Shown piece by piece: positions 57,201-64,000 of a stretch of DNA of 64,000 nucleotides. The translations under genes were made by a program, and so were the position numbers. The notes below the pieces were generated by a model that saw only the letters and a list, made by a program, of their open reading frames with translations, was not told the origin of the DNA and did no database searches. The first letter of the stretch is position 1, and every line of letters starts with the position of its first letter. The DNA is from Archivesica marissinica. Taxonomy: Eukaryota; Mollusca; Bivalvia; Venerida; Vesicomyidae. The stretch spans positions 38,373,805 to 38,437,804 of the forward strand of contig CM026400.1 in the NCBI GenBank assembly GCA_014843695.1. Reading direction: 5' to 3'.

Positions 57201-60200
57201 CGGAAATGGTTCATTCCAGTGTAGCTGTAGAGATGGATACACGCTCCAAGATGATGAAGTATCTTGTGTGGATATTAATGAATGTAGCACTGACAATGCA
57301 GGATGCGATCATACATGCACAAACGGAAACGGTTCATTCCAGTGTAGCTGCAAAGATGGATACACGCTCCAAGATGATGAAGTATCTTGTGTGGATATTA
57401 ATGAATGTAGCACTGACAATGCAGGATGCGATCATACATGTACAAACGGAAACGGTTCATTCCAGTGTAGCTGTAGAGATGGATACACGCTCCAAGATGA
57501 TGAAGTATCTTGTGTGGATATTAATGAATGTAGCACTGACAATGCAGGATGCGATCATACATGCACAAACGGAAACGGTTCATTCCAGTGTAGCTGCAAA
57601 GATGGATACACGCTCCAAGATGATGAAGTATCTTGTGTAGATATTAATGAATGTAGCACTGACAATGCAGGATGCGATCATACATGCACAAACGGAAACG
57701 GTTCATTCCAGTGTAGCTGCAAAGATGGATACACGCTCCAAGATGATGAAGTATCTTGTGTGGATATTAATGAATGTAGCACTGACAATGCAGGATGCGA
57801 TCATACATGCACAAACGGAAACGGTTCATTCCAGTGTAGCTGCAAAGTGGATACACGCTCCAAGATGATGAGTATCTTGTGGATATTAAGAATGTACACT
57901 GACAATGAGGATGCGATCAACATGCACAAACGGAAACGGTTCATTCCATGTAGCTGCAAAGATGGATACACGCTCCAAGATGATGGAGTATCTTGTGTGA
58001 TATTAATGAATGTAACACGGACAATGAGGATGCGATCATACATGCACAAACGGAAAGGTTCATTCCATGTAGCTGCAAAGATGGATACACGCTCCAAGAT
58101 GATGGAGTATCTTGTGTGGATATTAATGAATGTAGCACTGACAATGCAGGATGCGATCATACATGCACAAACGGAAACGGTTCATTCCAGTGTAGCTGCA
58201 AAGATGGATACACGCTCCAAGATGATGAAGTATCTTGTGTGGATATTAATGAATGTAGCACTGACAATGCTGGATGCGATCATACATGCACAAACGGAAA
58301 CGGTTCATTCCAGTGTAGCTGCAAAGATGGATACACGCTCCAAGATGATGAAGTATCTTGTGTGGATATTAATGAATGTAGCACTGACAATGCAGGATGC
58401 GATCATACATGCACAAACGGAAACGGTTCATTCCAGTGTAGCTGCAAAGATGGATACACGCTCCAAGATGATGAAGTATCTTGTGTGGATATTAATGAAT
58501 GTAGCACTGACAATGCAGGATGCGATCATACATGCACAAACGGAAACGGTTCATTCCAGTGTACCTGCAAAGATGGATACACGCTCCAAGATGATGATGT
58601 ATCTTGTGTGGATATTAATGAATGTAGCACTGACAATGCAGGATGCGATCATACATGCACAAACGGAAACGGTTCATTCCAGTGTAGCTGCAAAGATGGA
58701 TACACGCTCCAAGATGATGAAGTATCTTGTGTGGATATTAATGAATGTAACACTGACAATGGTGGATGCAATCACACATGCACAAACGGAAACGGTTCAT
58801 TCCAGTGTAGCTGTAGAGATGGATACACGCTCCAAGATGATGAAGTATCTTGTGTGATATTAATGAATGTAGCACTGACAATGCAGGATGCGATCATACA
58901 TGCACAAACGGAAACGGTTCATTCCAGTGTAGCTGCAAAGATGGATACACGCTCCAAGATGATGAAGTATCTTGTGTGGATATTAATGAATGTAGCACTG
59001 ACAATGCAGGATGCGATCATACATGCACAAACGGAAACGGTTCATTCCAGTGTAGCTGCAAAGATGGATACACGCTCCAAGATGATGAAGTATCTTGTGT
59101 GGATATTAATGAATGTAGCACTGACAATGCTGGATGCGATCATACATGCACAAACGGAAATGGTTCATTCCAGTGTAGCTGTAGAGATGGATACACGCTC
59201 CAAGATGATGAAGTATCTTGTGTGGATATTAATGAATGTAGCACTGACAATGCAGGATGCGATCATACATGCACAAACGGAAACGGTTCATTCCAGTGTA
59301 CCTGCAAAGATGGATACACGCTCCAAGATGATGAAGTATCTTGTGTGGATATTAATGAATGTAGCACTGACAATGCAGGATGCGATCATACATGCACAAA
59401 CGGAAATGGTTCATATCAGTGTAGCTGTAGAGATGGATACACGCTCCAAGATGATGAAGTATCTTGTGTGGATATTAATGAATGTAGCACTGACAATGCA
59501 GGATGCGATCATACATGCACAAACGGAAACGGTTCATTCCAATGTACCTGCAACGATGGATACACGCTCCAAGATGATGAAGTATCTTGTGTGGATATTA
59601 ATGAATGTAGCACTGACAATGCAGGATGCGATCATACATGCACAAACGGAAACGGTTCATTCCAGTGTAGCTGCAAAGATGGATACACGCTCCAAGATGA
59701 TGAAGTATCTTGTGTGGATATTAATGAATGTAGCACTGACAATGCAGGATGCGATCATACATGTACAAACAGAAACGGTTCATTCCAGTGTACCTGCAAA
59801 GATGGATACACACTCCAAGATGATGGAGTATCTTGTGCTGATATTAATGAATGTAGCACTGAAAATGGTGGATGCAAACACACATGCACAAACGGAAATG
59901 GCTCATACCAGTGTAGCTGCAAAGATGGATACACATTCCAAGATGATGGAGTATCTTGTGTGGATATTAACGAATGTGACACTGACAATGCAGGATGCGA
60001 TCATACATGCACAAACGGAAACGGTTCATTCCACTGTAGCTGCAAAGATGGATACACGCTCCAAGATGATGGAGTATCTTGTGTAGATATTAATGAATGT
60101 AACACGGACAATGCAGGATGCGATCATACATGCACAAACGGAAACGGTTCATTCCACTGTAGCTGCAAAGATGGATACACGCTCCAAGATGATGGAGTAT

Positions 60201-61685
60201 CTTGTGTGGATATTAATGAATGTAGCACTGACAATGCAGGATGCGATCATACATGCACAAACGGAAACGGTTCATTCCAGTGCAGCTGCAACGATGGATA
60301 CACGCTCCAAGATGATGAAGTATCTTGTGTGGATATTAATGAATGTAGCACTGACAATGCTGGATGCGATCATACATGCACAAACGGAAATGGTTCATTC
60401 CAGTGTAGCTGCAAAGATGGATACACGCTCCAGGATGATGAAGTATCTTGTGTGGATATTAATGAATGTAGCACTGACAATGGTGGATGCGATCATACAT
60501 GCACAAACGGAAACGGTTCATTCCAGTGTAGCTGCAAAGATGGATACACGCTCCAAGATGATGAAGTATCTTGTGTGGATATTAATGAATGTAGCACTCA
60601 CAATGCAGGATGCGATCATACATGCACAAACGGAAACGGTTCATTCCAATGTACCTGCAAAGATGGATACACGCTCCAAGATGATGATGTATCTTGTGTG
60701 GTTATTAATGAATGTAACACCGACAATGGAAGATGCGATCATACATGTACAAACGGAAATGGTTCAATCCAGTGTAGCTGTAGAGTCGGATACAAGCTCC
60801 AAGATGATGGAATATCTTGTGTGGATATTAATGAATGTAACACTGACAATGGTGGATGCAAACACACATGCACAAACGGAAACGGTTCATTCCAGTGTAG
60901 CTGTAGAGTCGGATACAAGCTCGCAGATGATGCCGTTTCATGTGGTGATATTAATGAATGTGACTCCAGAAATGGAGACTGTGATAACATATGTATAAAT
61001 GAAGAAGGATCATTCCGGTGTAGATGTAGCATTGGATACACCCTCCAAGATGACCGTATGAAGTGTGTTGATGACAATGAATGTAACACGGACAATGGAG
61101 GTTGCGGCCATACATGCACCAATGAGGATGGGTCATATAAGTGTAGTTGTAGCGATGGATACACCCTCCAAGATGACCGTATGAAGTGTGTTGACGACAA
61201 TGAATGTAACACGGACAATGGAGATTGCGGTCACACATGCACCAATGAGGATGGGTCATATAAGTGTAGTTGTAACGATGGATACACCCTCCAAGATGAC
61301 CGTATGAAGTGTGTTGACGACAATGAATGTAACACAGACAATGGAGGTTGCGGCCATACTTGCACCAATGAGGATGGGTCATATAAGTGTAGTTGTAACG
61401 ATGGATACACCCTCCAAGATGACCGTATGAAGTGTGTTGATAACAATGAATGTAACACGGACAATGGAGGTTGCGGCCATACTTGCACAAATGAGGATGG
61501 GTCATATAAGTGTAGTTGTAAAGATGGATACCTTCTAGACACTGATAGTGTTTCGTGCACTGATATTGACGAATGCGTATCCGATGGTGCTGGATGCGAG
61601 CACATTTGTTTGAATTTTATTGGAAACTTCTCCTGCATCTGTAATGCTGGACATGTGCTGGAAGTGGACAATGTGTCTTGCTCAG
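54212..61685 (+). CDS. Exon 17: intronless array of about 61 calcium-binding EGF modules
   Basis: ctgtgccag acceptor, tcag/gtatgt donor. The unit is 123 bp / 41 residues: DINECSTDNAGCDHTC, TNGNGSFQCSCKDGY, TLQDDEVSCV. Each has six cysteines, the DxNE calcium ligands, the C-x-N-x4-F-x-C-x-C Asx-hydroxylation motif and an NGS sequon. The first module (KQHCNNADGTF) and the last six (CDSRNGDC, four with CTNEDGSYKCSC, a final DIDECVSDGAGC) are diverged; the core modules are almost identical. Frame breaks are all missing bases: 55862-55920 (net 3, restored), 56405-56425 (net 3), 56510-56640, 57035, 57845-58065 and 58853. Adding back the 29 bases I count as missing gives 7503 = 61 x 123. Sequencing or assembly error is likelier than a dead gene, because both borders and flanking exons are intact. 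Confidence 0.88.
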
Positions 61686-62010
61686 GTATGTTGCGCTTGT
61701 CATGTTTTTATGGTGTTCAGTATAAAATTATAATCTAACATTTTATTTTGAGTCGGAATGAATACACTTTGCATAACTGAATCTCTGAAATGTTGAACAT
61801 ATTATTATATTTAAATTATTCTGTAAATATGAATATATTAATAAATATTCGTAAATAAAAAATAGGTATATTAAAAATTTCCTTTTCAAAATAATCTCTT
61901 TCACCAGCATTATTTTTTGTTTTCACAGTACAGCATATTATTTACCGATACGATACAATCCTGTTTCTTCTTATATATACACCTATGCTTTCCTTTCTAT
62001 TTCGTCGTAG
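61686..62010. other. Intron 17, AT-rich
   Basis: No repeat recognised; normal splice signals at both ends. Confidence 0.5.
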
Positions 62011-62117
62011 AATTGAAACAACACATGGTTTCATCCTCTGTAAAACTAGATGTCCCGCTACCCAACCTGGCGTACTATGCTGCATACAAGAAAATAGTGG
62101 ATGATGTCAGACAAATG
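62011..62117 (+). CDS. Exon 18: start of SEA domain
   Basis: ttcgtcgtag acceptor completes E from the previous G; caaatg/gtactc donor in phase 0. Encodes ELKQHMVSSSVKLDVPLPNL then AYYAAYKKIVDDVRQM. The V-x-x-SVKL strand and a Y-K-x-I-x-x-DV helix fit the first part of a SEA domain. Confidence 0.78.
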
Positions 62118-62221
62118 GTACTCTATTCTTTGCCCAATAGTGTCTAGAACCCATTCATTAACCTGTGAATAATTGTACTGTGCGTTTGTCCATCTTACTT
62201 TGCAACTAATATTCTATATAA

Positions 62222-62690
62222 GGCAAACATATGGGATTGAAGTTTCTATATGCAAACATATGGGGTTGAAATTTCTATATGCAAACATATGGGGTTGAAG
62301 TTTTTATATGCAAACATATGTGGTTGAAGTTTCTAGCGGCAACATATGGGGTTGAAGTTTCTATATGCAAACATATGGGATTGTAGTTTCTATATGCAAA
62401 CATATGGGATTGTAGTTTCTATATATGCAAAGATATAGGGTTGAAGTTTCTATATGCAAACATATGGGATTGAAGTTTCTATATGCAAACATATGGGATT
62501 GAAGTTTCTATATGCAAACATATGGGATTGAAGTTTCTATATGCAAACATATGGGATTGAAGTTTCTATATGCAAACATATGGGATTGAAGTTTCTATAT
62601 GCAAACATATGGTGTTAACGTTTCTATATGCAAACATATGTGGTTAACGTTTCTATATGCAAATATATGGCACTGAAGTGTCTATATGCA
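62222..62690. repeat. 29-bp minisatellite, about 16 copies (intron 18)
   Basis: Unit tatgcaaacatatgggattg + aagtttcta; ggattg/gggttg/gtgtta variants toward the ends. Confidence 0.96.
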
Positions 62691-62796
62691 AAGACATGTG
62701 CAATTGATCTTTTGTTTTTTTATAATTACAGAAATATTATAATAATTATACGAAACTAGATACTCTCTTATAAGTATAACGTATTGATTTTTTTAA

Positions 62797-62889
62797 AAAC
62801 TTTATATTTATTTTACAACGATTGCGAAGCAAGTGTTTTTTTAACAACTTATATTAATCACTCTCGTTCGCGCGGATGAAAGCGTAAAT
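62797..62889 (-). mobile_element. SINE family A tail fragment
   Basis: Only the tail remains (acgattgcgaagcaag, aacttatattaatcactctc) with an extra T run. Confidence 0.75.
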
Positions 62890-63189
62890 GTTATTGTTAT
62901 TGAAATAAATAATATATGGAACATGTTAAATTATACACAACTATGTACCATAATAAATAGAAATTTATTAGAAAACAAACCATTAACATAATGATAGATA
63001 GAGATAGCTTTCTTCAGTTATAGAGGGTGGCCTAATTAATTCTGATTATGATTGTATTTAGCGTGTTGATTGTATTTGGTATGGAACTCTGGAAAGTAGC
63101 CACTATTATATACTGGAATTGTATTGTATGGCTATGGTATTGTGTGTCCATATAGTTTTCCTGGTAAATTCTGTAATTTAATTTTTCAG

Positions 63190-63251
63190 TTGGAGAGGCA
63201 TATCATGAAATACACAGACGCACAGATAACTGTGTTTGTGAATCGGATCAG
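63190..63251 (+). CDS. Exon 19: middle of SEA domain
   Basis: atttttcag acceptor, phase 0; atcag/gtaaaa donor, phase 2. Encodes LERHIMKYTDAQITVFVNRI. It joins exon 18 in phase 0 and exon 20 in phase 2 (completing R). Confidence 0.8.
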
Positions 63252-63274
63252 GTAAAATTATATGCGTGTAACAC

Positions 63275-63665
63275 AGTAATGAATGATAAATTAGAAAGGG
63301 CTGTTGCTAATGTTTTCAAAACGCGTAGCCCAATCCTATTGCACTTTGAAAAATAGCATGTACATTCTACATCCGTTATGTCAAAGTCGGTTGTGTCGAA
63401 TTCTCCGGTTATCTCAAATTCGGAATCAAAGTCCCGTTTCAGACCATATTGCTACCATATTTGTTATAACTGTATCTGTTTATATCGAATTTCGTTACGT
63501 CAATATTCGGTTATGTCGAAGTATTTTGTTCGGTCCGACGGAATTCGACATAACGGATGTAGACTGTATATGGATCTGATCAGGTTTTATGTTAAGAATA
63601 TGACATTAATGTTATTGTGATATGTAGTTGTAAATTGTATGCCTCATTGTGAAAAAGTTGCAATA
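63275..63665. repeat. Dispersed repeat H, copy 2, split by an M2 MITE
   Basis: gctaatgttttcaaaacgcg and caatcctattgcactttga, then after the insertion tggatctgatcaggttttat and aatgttattgtgatatg, parallel 3170-3380. Confidence 0.7.
63363..63566. mobile_element. MITE family M2, 204 bp, TA target
   Basis: Ends cattctacatccgttatgtc / gacataacggatgtagactg; TA at 63361-63362 and 63567-63568. The empty site is visible in the paralogous repeat near 3276 (catgtaaatgg). Confidence 0.85.
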
Positions 63666-63776
63666 AAATCTGATTAAATTAACAATAACTTATTTTTATT
63701 AACTAATTTCGTTACCAGCCTGTGAATTGGGATATACATCTGGAATAATATATATTAAACTACATTTCTCCTCCAG

Positions 63777-63951
63777 GAACGGTAGCATCATTGCTGACTA
63801 CACAGTCATCTACGATGACGAGGGAAACAAGACCGAGACGGCAGATGCAATAGTTCAGTCAATCGCGGAGTTATCTGTTGGTGAAAACTTAGAGTATAAT
63901 GGAAAGCTTGTACATACCACATCAAGTAATGGCATTAGTTTATCTTCTTAA
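63777..63951 (+). CDS. Exon 20: end of SEA domain, 3' end uncertain
   Basis: tttctcctccag acceptor, phase 2. Encodes NGSIIADYTVIYDDEGNK, TETADAIVQSIAEL and SVGENLEYNGKLVHTTSSNG, reaching TAA at 63949-63951. RNGSIIADYTV aligns with the turn and strand of SEA domains, where the G/S bond is the autoproteolysis site in cleaving members. Whether the frame ends at the TAA or splices earlier (a weak gtacat follows aagctt at 63914) cannot be told. A splice to a membrane-anchor exon beyond the window is likely for a SEA protein. Confidence 0.75.
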
Positions 63952-64000
63952 GATAGCTGGTTATTATTCAATCACAAATGCAAAATCAGTAAATAGAGTG

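Larger units (their letters stand above)
20226..63951 (+). other. Giant extracellular EGF/Ig/SEA gene (20 exons visible)
   Basis: Twenty plus-strand exons with GT-AG borders are linked by consistent phases: mostly 1-1, then 1-2, 2-0, 0-1 in the unrecognised middle part and 1-0, 0-2 in the SEA part. They add up to about 13.6 kb of coding sequence. The domain order is Cys-rich plus EGF (nephronectin/EGFL6-like start), eight single EGF exons, a large unrecognised region ending in an Ig-like domain, two cbEGFs, about 61 cbEGFs in one exon, then SEA. Expected location is extracellular, either matrix or a membrane-tethered surface protein. The signal peptide exon and a possible membrane anchor are not in view. 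The joining of all exons into one transcript is inferred from phase and orientation, not from RNA. Confidence 0.7.

Noticed and set aside
54300..61671. Minus-strand and alternative-frame ORFs across the EGF array
   Set aside because: Shadows of the 123-bp coding unit. Only the frame with six cysteines and DINEC fits the splice phases on both sides.

Overview
The window looks like a gene-poor, AT-rich stretch of an invertebrate nuclear genome, most likely a bivalve mollusc. The grounds are small exons with GT-AG introns, extracellular EGF/SRCR/SEA modules, several tRNA-derived SINE families present in many copies, TA- and TTAA-flanked MITEs, abundant minisatellites, and a decayed gene of a multicopy family that I associate with bivalve and cnidarian genomes. 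There is a 1000-N scaffold gap at 17895-18894. The species cannot be resolved from sequence alone.

Left part (1-19.9 kb). Positions 850-3125 hold a heavily broken copy of a PIN/FEN-like-domain gene. Positions 3.6-7.4 kb are flanked by two inverted arrays of ~180-bp repeats (foldback-like architecture) and contain a 92-bp tandem array and a short minus-strand ORF with a good start context. Four minus-strand exons (11139 down to 7687) encode two scavenger-receptor cysteine-rich (SRCR) domains, each split over two exons; the 5' and 3' ends of that gene are not seen. The rest is SINEs, MITEs, simple repeats and the gap.

Right part (20.2-64 kb). One very large plus-strand gene can be followed through 20 exons whose splice phases all match, with about 13.6 kb of coding sequence. 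The order is: a Cys-rich exon and an EGF exon resembling the start of nephronectin/EGFL6-type proteins; eight further EGF exons, one module per exon; three exons of unrecognised sequence; a 3.2-kb exon with three dibasic cleavage-like sites, a coiled coil, a Cys cluster, long amphipathic helices and a terminal Ig-like domain; two single cbEGF exons; one 7.5-kb intronless exon of about 61 nearly identical 41-residue calcium-binding EGF modules; and a SEA domain over three exons. About 72 EGF modules are visible. The product should be a secreted or membrane-anchored extracellular giant. Its start lies upstream (possibly in the gap), and it either stops at 63951 or continues past the window.

The standout feature is the 61-module EGF exon. 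It is a coding megasatellite (123-bp unit, homogenised core, diverged edges, higher-order repeats) inside a gene whose introns also carry at least seven independent minisatellites (units 19, 29, 29, 30, 50, 51 and ~71 bp). All frame breaks in the array are small deletions in a few clusters. When the bases I counted as missing are put back, the length is 61 x 123 bp, which suggests sequencing or assembly error rather than a dead gene.
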